A DNA stretch of 64,000 nt from contig CAVWCC010000005.1 in assembly GCA_963753385.1 (NCBI GenBank), forward strand, positions 186,001 through 250,000. The letters are read 5' to 3'. The first letter of the stretch is position 1. Each line of letters opens with the position of its first letter. Of this stretch, positions 17,506-24,712 are shown one piece after another. Position numbers and translations under genes: made by a program. The notes under the pieces are model-generated. The model was not told the origin of the DNA, did not search any database, and worked only from the letters and a program-made list of their open reading frames with translations. The stretch comes from JALZKA01 sp963753385 (lineage in GTDB: Bacteria; Actinomycetota; Thermoleophilia; Solirubrobacterales; 70-9).

Positions 17506-18588
17506 CTACGCCTCCTGGAGCTCGATGCCGAGCCTCTGCGCGGCCTGGGCGACCTGGCCGGCGACAGCCTCCGCCTGACGCTGCGCCTCCGAGCCGAGCG
17601 TGTCCGCCTGCTCGGCCGTGAACTGCTCGCCCCCCTCCTCGCGGTCGCGAAGGTCCTCGACATATGCGAAGAGGTCGCGCAGCGCAGTGCCGGTCTGATC
17701 GGCCTGCTGCTTCGACTCCTCGGCGATCCGCGGCTCGACCTCCTCGTAGGTGAAGACGATGCCCTCGAGGATGTCGGCGATGTCCTGGAGCCGCGAGGCA
17801 GCGACGAACTCGTCGCTGGTGCCGCCGCCCGCCACGAACCGCGAGGCCTTCCACGCCTCGAAGTACTCGGACATGGTGGGCGTCATCACCGTGATCGCGG
17901 TGAACGCGTCGGATTCGGTCGGCTCGAAGGCCTGGGCGTCGGCGTCTAGCTCGTCTGCCATCTCGTCGAACGAGCGCATCGCCGCGACCAGGAAGTTCGC
18001 GTCTGGCAGCCCCTCGCCGAACGAGACCTCGCCGTCGCCGTCGACATCGCCGTCGACGCCCTTGGCGAGGAAGTCCTCGTTGGTCGTGAACCACGAGGTC
18101 TCGGTCAGGAACATGAAGTTGCCTGGCTGCTCCAGAACATCGCCGTCCGGCAGCTCGAGGCTGAACGAGACCGCGCTCTCCGGATCGGAACCGTCCGACC
18201 CGGCGTCGATGTCGACGTCGTACTGGGCGAGACGCGGGACGCCGGCGACGATCCCCTCCATCTCCTCGTACGCGGGGTTCGCAGCCCGATAGGCCTCCTG
18301 GCCGGCGGCGAGGATCTCCTCGACCTCGGCGCGGCTCTCCTCGAGGAGGGTGTCGTAGTCGAAGTCGGCCGCCTCCGCGAGCTCGTAGTAGCGCTCGGCC
18401 TGCTGCCTCAGGATCTCGGTCTGCGCTGCCAGCTCGGCGCTGTGGTCGGTGAGGTAGTCCTTGATCGCCCCCAGCTCGCCGCCGGCGTCGACGGCGGGGG
18501 GAGCCGCCTCGTCGTCGTCGTCCCCGCAGCCGGCAACGAGCAGCGCCGCCATGACCGCGGCGGCTCCAAAGACAGGTCCAAGCTTCAT
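17506..18588 (-). CDS. EfeO/imelysin-like iron-uptake lipoprotein with an EF-hand loop
   Basis: 360 residues. The signal ends in the lipobox LVAGC followed by an Asp-rich stretch, so the protein is membrane-anchored outside. The body is helical and acidic like imelysin/EfeO proteins. Residues 181-192 (DVDGDGEVSFGE) match the canonical EF-hand loop D-x-D-x-D-G-x-V-x-x-x-E, so calcium binding is likely. GGAGG lies 10 bases before the ATG. It is the first gene of an operon with FTR1 and sits behind a DtxR/IdeR-like box. It probably captures iron for the permease; assignment to EfeO is by context and composition, not by a clear signature. Confidence 0.7.
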   Translation of the reverse strand: MKLGPVFGAAAVMAALLVAGCGDDDDEAAPPAVDAGGELGAIKDYLTDHSAELAAQTEILRQQAERYYELAEAADFDYDTLLEESRAEVEEILAAGQEAYRAANPAYEEMEGIVAGVPRLAQYDVDIDAGSDGSDPESAVSFSLELPDGDVLEQPGNFMFLTETSWFTTNEDFLAKGVDGDVDGDGEVSFGEGLPDANFLVAAMRSFDEMADELDADAQAFEPTESDAFTAITVMTPTMSEYFEAWKASRFVAGGGTSDEFVAASRLQDIADILEGIVFTYEEVEPRIAEESKQQADQTGTALRDLFAYVEDLRDREEGGEQFTAEQADTLGSEAQRQAEAVAGQVAQAAQRLGIELQEA

Positions 18589-18618
18589 CCGTTCAGGTCC
18601 TCCAGGATTCAGTCGTAA

Positions 18619-18647
18619 GGGTCCCCTAATTCTTAGGTGACCCTAAC
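18619..18647. promoter_or_regulatory. DtxR/IdeR-like iron box upstream of the iron-uptake operon
   Basis: TTAGGTGACCCTAAC at 18633-18647 agrees at 13 of 19 positions with the DtxR/IdeR consensus TTAGGTTAGGCTAACCTAA when extended by four bases. It overlaps a 25-base dyad (GGGTC...CCTAA...TTAGG...GACCC, 18619-18643). The distance to the EfeO-like start is 31-59 bases, right for repression by an iron-loaded regulator. No regulator gene lies in the window. Confidence 0.6.
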
Positions 18648-18702
18648 AGGATCCGGCGAATCCTGACCCAGCGGGTCGGATTGAGATGAGGGGAGACGGG
18701 AC

Positions 18703-20721
18703 CTAGCGGAGCGCGGCGACGCGGTCGTCCGCGCTGCGCAGCGCGCGCCCGGTGGCTCGCAGCTCCACGAACAGCTCGACGAGGTCCGGATCGAACTGCG
18801 TGCCGGCGTGTCGCCGAAGCTCGGCGATCGCCGCTTCCTCGGAGATCGCGGCAGCGTAGGCCCGGTCGGCCGTCATCGCGTCGAACGCGTCACAGACGAA
18901 GATGATCCGAGCGCCGAGCGGGATCTCCTCCCGGGCGGTGCGATCGGGGTAGCCGGTCCCGTCCCACCGTTCGTGCGAGGCGCGGACGAGCTTCGCGACG
19001 GGCCTGAGCGCGGGCGCGGTGTCGAGGATCCGTTCGCCGATCAGGGTGTGACGGCGCATCAGGTCCCACTCGGTCCGATCGAGCGGCCCGGGCTTTTGCA
19101 GGATCTCCTCTGGGATCGCGATCTTGCCGATGTCGTGCAGCTCCGCTGCCCGGTGGATCACGTCGCGCTCATCGGCGTCGAGGGCGAGGGCCTTCGCCAT
19201 CCGGGCCGCGTCACGGGCAACGCCCTCGGCATGCTGGCCGAGGTCCGGCTCGCGCTCACGGACGATCCGCAGCAGGAGGTCGTGGGTCTGCCGTGCGACC
19301 CGGCCCGACCGCCGCGCCTTCTCAGCGTACATCCGCTGGTCGACGACGCGCAGCGCGTCGGCTGGGGTCTCAGCCTCGGACGGCAATTCCGCCTGGCCGC
19401 ACGAGGCGGTGATCTGAAACCCCTCACCGCGGGCGCCCAGAGCCGAACGGGCCTTCTCGACGAGGTCCGCGGGTGCGCCGTCGCGAAGGAGGACGCAGAA
19501 CTCGTCGCCTCCCAGGCGATAGGCGGTGCCGCCTCCCGAAATCGCTTGCGCGAGCAGCGCCCCTAGGCGGTGCAAGAGCGCGTCGCCGGCCGGGTGGCCG
19601 AAGGTGTCGTTGTACGACTTGAAGCCATCCAGATCAAAGAACGCGAGCGTGATCCTTTTCGCCCCGGACCCGCGACCGAGGGCTTGATTCAGGTCCGCGA
19701 TCAGCTGCCGGCGGTTCGCAAGGCCAGTCAGCGCGTCGGTGATCGTCTCGGAGTGAAGCGCCGCCACGAGCTGCTCCGTCTCGCGGAAGCTCAGGGCGAG
19801 ACGACCCGCGACGCCGAACAGGGCCGCACCCGCGAGCCAGACCGCCGCCTCGTGGAGCTGGGTGAAGTGGTCCCAGACCAAGAGCGTCACGCCGACCCCC
19901 GCGAACAGGGCGGGCTCCCAAAGCGGCGAGCGGTAAGGCGTGCTCCGGCTGGCACCGTGCCCGACCGAGAAGGCAGCGCTGAGAGCTATCAGAAGGGCGC
20001 CGCCAGTCCACAGCGTGTCGAGCCAGCCCTCCGTGTAGGAACTCGTCGCCTCCTGGTAGAGGTAGATGACATCGGCCCCGGCCCAGACCAGGAGGCCGGC
20101 TCCTATCAGGAGGAAGGCGCCGGCGCCGCGCACGCCGCTGACCACCACGGCGCCGACGACGAAAGCGATCAGGATGAGATCAGCGAGCGGGTACGCAAGG
20201 TTGGTCATCACCGCTGCGGTGTCGCCGTGGGTCAGGTCGACGAGCGCTGGCGCGAGCAGGGCGACGCCGACGGCGGCGGTCGTGAGGAACGCGGTGGCCC
20301 CGTCGACCCAGCCGGCGGCGGTGAAGCGGCCGATCCGCTGCCGGCTGAGCAGCGCGATGCCGACGAAGAAGCATGGCAGCGCGGCAAGGTAGCCCACATC
20401 CGCCGGCGAGGGGTACGGAACCTTGCGGAGCCCGGCGAGCGTAACCGTCCAGTAGACGTCTCCTGCAGCCCACGCGAGCAAGCCAAGTCCAAATGCGAGC
20501 CAGGCGACCCGGAGTCTCGGAGAGATGGCGGCCCGGACCAGACAGGCGAGGCCGCTGAGAACCAGCGCCCCGTTGTAGCACCAGACGTCGAAGAGCGTCT
20601 CGTAGGCGGGCGGGCTGCCGGCGATCAGGAATCCGACGTGGCCGGCGGCGCACACGGCTGCGAGCGCAAGCGCTGCCCAGATCAACGACGTCCCCCGGCG
20701 AATTCCCCGTCCCGTTTCCAT
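18703..20721 (-). CDS. Membrane GGDEF plus HD-GYP cyclic-di-GMP protein
   Basis: About 672 residues. The ATG at 20721 (METGRGIRRG) is preferred over the one at 20799 because a GGGAGGGCGAGG stretch precedes it and it leaves room for a divergent promoter. Eight or so N-terminal membrane helices are followed by a GGDEF domain (ITDALTGLANRR, FFDLDGFKSYND, intact RLGGDEFCVLL) and an HD-GYP domain (HDIGK, HERWDGTGYPDR). It has a complete active-site signature for both making and breaking c-di-GMP, although in such fusions one half is often regulatory. The signal sensed by the membrane part is unknown. Confidence 0.88.
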   Translation of the reverse strand: METGRGIRRGTSLIWAALALAAVCAAGHVGFLIAGSPPAYETLFDVWCYNGALVLSGLACLVRAAISPRLRVAWLAFGLGLLAWAAGDVYWTVTLAGLRKVPYPSPADVGYLAALPCFFVGIALLSRQRIGRFTAAGWVDGATAFLTTAAVGVALLAPALVDLTHGDTAAVMTNLAYPLADLILIAFVVGAVVVSGVRGAGAFLLIGAGLLVWAGADVIYLYQEATSSYTEGWLDTLWTGGALLIALSAAFSVGHGASRSTPYRSPLWEPALFAGVGVTLLVWDHFTQLHEAAVWLAGAALFGVAGRLALSFRETEQLVAALHSETITDALTGLANRRQLIADLNQALGRGSGAKRITLAFFDLDGFKSYNDTFGHPAGDALLHRLGALLAQAISGGGTAYRLGGDEFCVLLRDGAPADLVEKARSALGARGEGFQITASCGQAELPSEAETPADALRVVDQRMYAEKARRSGRVARQTHDLLLRIVREREPDLGQHAEGVARDAARMAKALALDADERDVIHRAAELHDIGKIAIPEEILQKPGPLDRTEWDLMRRHTLIGERILDTAPALRPVAKLVRASHERWDGTGYPDRTAREEIPLGARIIFVCDAFDAMTADRAYAAAISEEAAIAELRRHAGTQFDPDLVELFVELRATGRALRSADDRVAALR

Positions 20722-20812
20722 TGACCTCGCCCTCCCTATCGGCAGGGACGTGGGATGCCCTGAGCGGGCCCGGTCGGCTCGAACCGGATGGATGGTCATC
20801 TAGGCTGCGTGC

Positions 20813-21580
20813 GTGGTTGCGCTGGTCACCGGAGCCTCGAGCGGGATCGGCGAAGCGACGGCTCGGCGCCTGGCGCGCGAGCCCGGCGCCCGGCTGATCC
20901 TCGTTGCTCGACGCGAGGACAGGCTGAGGGCGCTCGCCGACGAGCTGGGCGGCGCCACCGTCGTCGCGGCGGACCTGACCGCGCCGGATGCCCCGACCCG
21001 GGTCGCGGAGGCGGTCGAATCCGAGCACGGCAGGCTCGATCTGCTGGTGAACAACGCCGGCGCCGGCTGGCGCGGTCGCTTCGGTGAGGCGGGCTGGGAG
21101 AACGTCCGCCGAAACATGGAGCTGAACTTCGACGCCGTGCTTCGTCTGACCGAGGCGCTCCTCCCCATCCTGCGCCGCTCGGCCCCGAGCGCGATCGTGA
21201 ACGTCGCGAGCACCGCCGCCCGCGTCTCGCGCGGCAACTCGGGCGGCTACTCGGCGAGCAAGTTCGCGCTCGCCGGCTGGTCGGACGCGCTGCACCTCGA
21301 AGAGCGGGCGCACGGCGTCCACGTGGGCCTCGTCCTCCCCGGCTTCATCGCCACCGAAGGCTTCCCGCAACGGGAGCTGACCGGGCGGGCGATCACCCGC
21401 TGGGCCGTCTCGACCCCGGAGAAGGTCGCCGAGGCGATCATGGACGCGGGCCCGGGCGGCAGGGCTGAGCGCTACGTGCCGCGCGCCTACGGCCTGGCCG
21501 CGGCAGCGCGGATCGTCGCCCCGCGGCTGGTTCGCCGAGGCGCGGGGGCGAAGACGCTCACGCCCGAGACCCGGGCGTAG
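20813..21580 (+). CDS. Short-chain dehydrogenase/reductase
   Basis: 255 residues, GTG start. TGASSGIG at 6-13, NNAG at 80-83 and the active-site Y146-x3-K150 (YSASK) define a classical SDR. ARRED after the second strand suggests NADP(H). A C-terminal stretch with PRAYGLAAAARIVAPRLV may contact a membrane. The substrate is unknown. It is divergent from the GGDEF/HD-GYP gene and convergent with the peroxiredoxin gene. Confidence 0.87.
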   Translation: MVALVTGASSGIGEATARRLAREPGARLILVARREDRLRALADELGGATVVAADLTAPDAPTRVAEAVESEHGRLDLLVNNAGAGWRGRFGEAGWENVRRNMELNFDAVLRLTEALLPILRRSAPSAIVNVASTAARVSRGNSGGYSASKFALAGWSDALHLEERAHGVHVGLVLPGFIATEGFPQRELTGRAITRWAVSTPEKVAEAIMDAGPGGRAERYVPRAYGLAAAARIVAPRLVRRGAGAKTLTPETRA

Positions 21581-21586
21581 CGGGCG

Positions 21587-22261
21587 TTAGCCGACCTTCT
21601 CGGCCTTCTCCTGCGGGACGATCCGCAGCCAGGGCTTCGGGGCGTCCCAGCCGTCCGGGTACTTCTCCTTCGCCTCGTCGTCGGAGACGGATCCGGCGAT
21701 GATCACGTCCTCGCCCGGCTGCCAGTTGACCGGGGTCGCAACCTTGTGGTTGGCGGTCAGCTGGAGCGAGTCGATGACCCGCAGGACCTCGTCGAAGTTG
21801 CGACCGGTGGTCATCGGATAGACCAGGATCAGCTTGATCTTCTTGTCGGGTCCGATCACGAACACGTTGCGGACGGTCTGGTTGTCCGCCGGGGTCCGCT
21901 CGGTCGGGTCACCGCTGACGTCGGCGGGGAGCATCCCGTAGAGCTTCGCGACCTTGAAGTCGGAGTCGGCGATGATCGGGTAGTTCGGAGCCGAACCTTG
22001 GGTCTCGGCGATGTCCTTGGCCCACTGCTCGTGGTTCTCGATCGGGTCGACCGAGATCCCCATGATCTTGACCCCGCGGCTGTCGAAGTCGGGCTTGATC
22101 TTCGCCATGTAGCCGAGCTCGGTCGTGCAGACCGGCGTGAAGTTTCGCGGATGCGAGAACAGGACGGCCCAGGAATCCCCGATCCAGTCGTGGAAGTTGA
22201 TCGTCCCCTCGGTGGTCTCCGCGTCGAAGTCAGGGGCTGTGTCGTTGATCGTGAGAGCCAT
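21587..22261 (-). CDS. 1-Cys peroxiredoxin (Prx6 type)
   Basis: 224 residues. The peroxidatic Cys45 lies in FTPVCTTEL, the Prx6 signature, and the C-terminal arm (TPVNWQPGEDVIIAG, then KPWLRIVPQEK) is the long extension of this subfamily. No resolving Cys is present. It reduces H2O2 or alkyl hydroperoxides in the cytoplasm, with an outside thiol as donor. GGAGG precedes the ATG at a good distance. It stands alone, convergent with the SDR gene. Confidence 0.95.
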   Translation of the reverse strand: MALTINDTAPDFDAETTEGTINFHDWIGDSWAVLFSHPRNFTPVCTTELGYMAKIKPDFDSRGVKIMGISVDPIENHEQWAKDIAETQGSAPNYPIIADSDFKVAKLYGMLPADVSGDPTERTPADNQTVRNVFVIGPDKKIKLILVYPMTTGRNFDEVLRVIDSLQLTANHKVATPVNWQPGEDVIIAGSVSDDEAKEKYPDGWDAPKPWLRIVPQEKAEKVG

Positions 22262-22355
22262 GGTCGTCCCTCCGGGTTGCGGGTCGTGCTCGGACGCTGA
22301 TCCGAGCGTACCGAACGGCCGCCTCGCGGCCCCACGCGGGCGCGACAGCCCTGCC

Positions 22356-22382
22356 GGGGCGTCGCGGATTCCGCGTCGCCCC
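22356..22382 (-). terminator. GC-rich hairpin downstream of the YCII gene
   Basis: Two 12-base arms with one central T-T mismatch (GGGGCG, CGCGG and their complements) close a 3-base loop, 11 bases beyond the YCII stop. It has no run of T residues. Confidence 0.45.
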
Positions 22383-22393
22383 GGTCAAAGCGG

Positions 22394-22789
22394 TCAGGCC
22401 GTCGCGATGACGGGGCTGACGGTCTTGCTCTCGTAGCCGACCTGCGAGAGGTCCATGATCGGCCGGACCTCGATCACCCCGGCGTTCATCGGCACCTTGT
22501 CCGCCCACTCGAGCGCCTCCTCGCGGCTCGCGCACTCCAGCAGGCAGAAGCCTCCAAGCTGCTCCTTGGTTTCGGCATACGGGCCGTCCGTGACCATCCG
22601 CTCGCCGTCGTCAAACCGGATCGTCGTGGTCTTCGAGCTGTCCTCCAGGGGCTCACATGCGATCAACACCCCGCGCTCGATTGCCGCGCGATCGAACGCG
22701 TTCCAGGCGTCAATCGACTTCTTCATCTCCTCGGGCGAGGCGTCATCCATCGAGCCCTCCTCGACGGTGAACGTCAACAGGTACTTCAT
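22394..22789 (-). CDS. YCII/DGPF-domain protein
   Basis: 131 residues, beginning MKYLLTFTVEEG and containing the hallmark VTDGPYAETKEQLGGFCLLE, which marks the DGPF group of YCII-related proteins; a EVRPIMD segment ends the domain. GAGGAGG lies five bases before the ATG. Relatives are often found beside ECF sigma factors and their role is unclear. None is found here; a SnoaL-like gene lies upstream on the same strand. Confidence 0.88.
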   Translation of the reverse strand: MKYLLTFTVEEGSMDDASPEEMKKSIDAWNAFDRAAIERGVLIACEPLEDSSKTTTIRFDDGERMVTDGPYAETKEQLGGFCLLECASREEALEWADKVPMNAGVIEVRPIMDLSQVGYESKTVSPVIATA

Positions 22790-22863
22790 CGGTCCTCCTC
22801 GTTTCGAGCGGCGCCGATCGCCGCTGCCTCAATAGGACGAACGGCGGCCGCCGGTATCGACAG

Positions 22864-23256
22864 TCACGCCCAATCCTCCAACCCGGCCGCCGCGAGCGCC
22901 TCTGCCCGTTCGCGGAACTCAGCCTTGTGGACGATCCTGCCGTCGCGCAGCTCATAGACGTCGAACAGGCGGTCGTCGAGGTCGATCCCGCTCCCGCTCC
23001 CGCGCCCCGAGTAGTGGACTGTCACCAGGACACGGTCGCCGGCGTCGACGAACTTCTCGGGCTCGGTCGCGATCGCGTCCCAGTCGGACTCCCACCGCTC
23101 CCACATCGACCGCACCTCGTCGTGCCCCCGCGCCGGGAGCTCCTGGCCTGTCTCGTAGACCACGTCGGGTGCGAGACAAGCGAGCGCGGCGTCGAGGTCG
23201 CCCCGGTTGTAGGCCTCGAAAAGCCTCCGGACGACCTCGACGTTGTCCCGCGCCAT
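22864..23256 (-). CDS. SnoaL-like (NTF2 fold) protein
   Basis: 130 residues with the common actinobacterial SnoaL-like start NVEVVRRLFEAYNRGDLDAALACLAPDVVYE and the beta-strands RVLVTVHYSGRGSGSG, FDVYELRDGRIV and KAEFRERAEALAAAGL. These small cone-shaped domains bind or convert hydrophobic ligands; no function can be named. Start at the ATG at 23256; no clear ribosome site. A degraded relative lies at 30212. Confidence 0.85.
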   Translation of the reverse strand: MARDNVEVVRRLFEAYNRGDLDAALACLAPDVVYETGQELPARGHDEVRSMWERWESDWDAIATEPEKFVDAGDRVLVTVHYSGRGSGSGIDLDDRLFDVYELRDGRIVHKAEFRERAEALAAAGLEDWA

Positions 23257-23275
23257 GCCGCGCAGTATGCCTGCG

Positions 23276-24103
23276 CTACTTCGTCGTGAAGAAGCTGACG
23301 CTGATGGTCTGGTTGCCACTCCTCTCGAGCGCGAGAACCTCGAGCTCGTACTCGGTGCCCGGCTGGAGGAACTCCCGGGGCACGGAGAGCGAGTTGCGGT
23401 TCGGCGGGACGTGCACGTCGTAGATCGGCTGGGAGAACCCATGCGGATCGTCGTGGTTCTCCTTGGTGACGATGACCTCGTAACCGGTGATCTTCACCGG
23501 CCGGCCGTCGACTGTCTCCGTGACGTCGTCCCAGGTGACGGTCAGGTCGTGCCGCTCGACCTTCGAGCCGTCGAGCGGCCCGGTGACGTTCGGTTCAGCC
23601 GGGACGTCGTGCGTGAACTTCGCGCTGCCGACGAGCTGCTTCCCGTCGAAGCTCAGGCCGCGGACGCGGTAACGGCCCTCGGGGAACCGGCGCGTCAGAT
23701 CCTTGAACGAGAACTCGTTGACCGGCGGCTCACGGGATTCGAAGAAGATCCCGGCCATCGTCAGGTCCTTGAGCTGCGACTTCGGGCTCACCCGGAGCAC
23801 CTGATTGCCGTCCGGATCCGAGACGCACAGCTTCGACCAGCCGTGGTCGTCGAACGCGCCGTGGACGCCGATGTCCTCGTCGGTCGCGTTGTACTCGACG
23901 ATCAGCTTGGCGGTTGCGATCTCCACCTTCCGACCCTTCCCGAGCGGCTCACAGGCACCACCCTCGGCCTCCTTCGAGGCGGCAAGCGGCGAACTGACAC
24001 CGGCGCCCAGCCCCGCAGCAGCGAGCGCTGCGGCCGATCCAAGCGCCACCGTCGCCAGAGCAGCGCGCAACCTCTGCCGCGTCCGATCCGTCTTGGTCTG
24101 CAT
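23276..24103 (-). CDS. Secreted fibronectin type III-like protein
   Basis: 275 residues. The ATG at 24103 has AAGGGAG 7 bases upstream; the open frame runs on to 24310 without a site. A basic start and hydrophobic Ala-rich segment (ATVALGSAAALAAAGLGAG) form a signal peptide. The C-terminal third looks like a fibronectin type III domain: the VTGPLDGSKVERHDLTVTW start, YEVIVTKEN, and the end LQPGTEYELEVLALERSGNQT. The N-terminal part (AKLIVEYNATDEDIG) is unrecognised. It is probably an extracellular or surface protein of unknown role. Confidence 0.75.
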   Translation of the reverse strand: MQTKTDRTRQRLRAALATVALGSAAALAAAGLGAGVSSPLAASKEAEGGACEPLGKGRKVEIATAKLIVEYNATDEDIGVHGAFDDHGWSKLCVSDPDGNQVLRVSPKSQLKDLTMAGIFFESREPPVNEFSFKDLTRRFPEGRYRVRGLSFDGKQLVGSAKFTHDVPAEPNVTGPLDGSKVERHDLTVTWDDVTETVDGRPVKITGYEVIVTKENHDDPHGFSQPIYDVHVPPNRNSLSVPREFLQPGTEYELEVLALERSGNQTISVSFFTTK

Positions 24104-24244
24104 TCGTGACTCCCTTCGCGTTGGGCGGCCGTCGGCCGCCGTTCGCGCGAGTGTCCACAGGGGCGATGAAGCGCCGATGACGTGACGGTGAAATCGGCAT
24201 GAACGCCAAAGCTCCGTCGCGATGCCGTTGATAGGTTCGACCCG

Positions 24245-24637
24245 ATGGGCGACGGAAGACGAACGGTCAACGCTCCGGACGCGCCTGAAGCGATCGGCCC
24301 GTACAGCCACGCCGTCGCGGCCGGTGGCCTCCTGTTCTGCTCCGGACAGATCCCGCTCGACCCCGACTCGGGCGAGCTGGCCGGCGGCAGCGCGGCGGAG
24401 CAGGCGCCCCAGTGCCTGCGCAACCTCGGGGCGGTCTGCTCGGCTGCGGGCACGAGCCTCGACCGCGCCGTCAGGCTGACGATCTACACGACGGAGCTGC
24501 AGGACTTCGCCGCGATCAACGAGGCGTACGCAGCGTTCTTCGAAACCGACCCGCCGGCCCGCGCGGTCGTCGGGGTCGCGAGTCTGCCGAAGGGCGCGCT
24601 CGTCGAGATCGACGCGGTTGTCGCGCTGGAGGACTGA
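24245..24637 (+). CDS. ridA: RidA-family enamine/imine deaminase
   Basis: 130 residues with the RidA signatures IGPYSHAVAAGGLLFCSGQIPLD, and near the C-terminus RAVVGVASLPKGALVEIDAV, which holds the conserved Arg that grips the substrate carboxylate and the Glu of the active site. RidA trimers hydrolyse reactive 2-aminoacrylate formed by PLP enzymes. It is monocistronic; a hairpin follows between it and the convergent repeat-protein gene. Confidence 0.92.
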   Translation: MGDGRRTVNAPDAPEAIGPYSHAVAAGGLLFCSGQIPLDPDSGELAGGSAAEQAPQCLRNLGAVCSAAGTSLDRAVRLTIYTTELQDFAAINEAYAAFFETDPPARAVVGVASLPKGALVEIDAVVALED

Positions 24638-24661
24638 ACGCAGGCAGGCGCCGGGCCGGGT

Positions 24662-24692
24662 GCGCCGGCCAGCCGTGCGGGCCGGCCGGCGC
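24662..24692. terminator. Bidirectional hairpin between ridA and the repeat-protein gene
   Basis: GCGCCGGCC and GGCCGGCGC form a perfect 9-base stem around a 13-base loop, 24 bases after the RidA stop and 20 bases after the end of the convergent gene. Confidence 0.55.
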
Positions 24693-24712
24693 TGTCCCTC
24701 ACCCGTGGGTGC

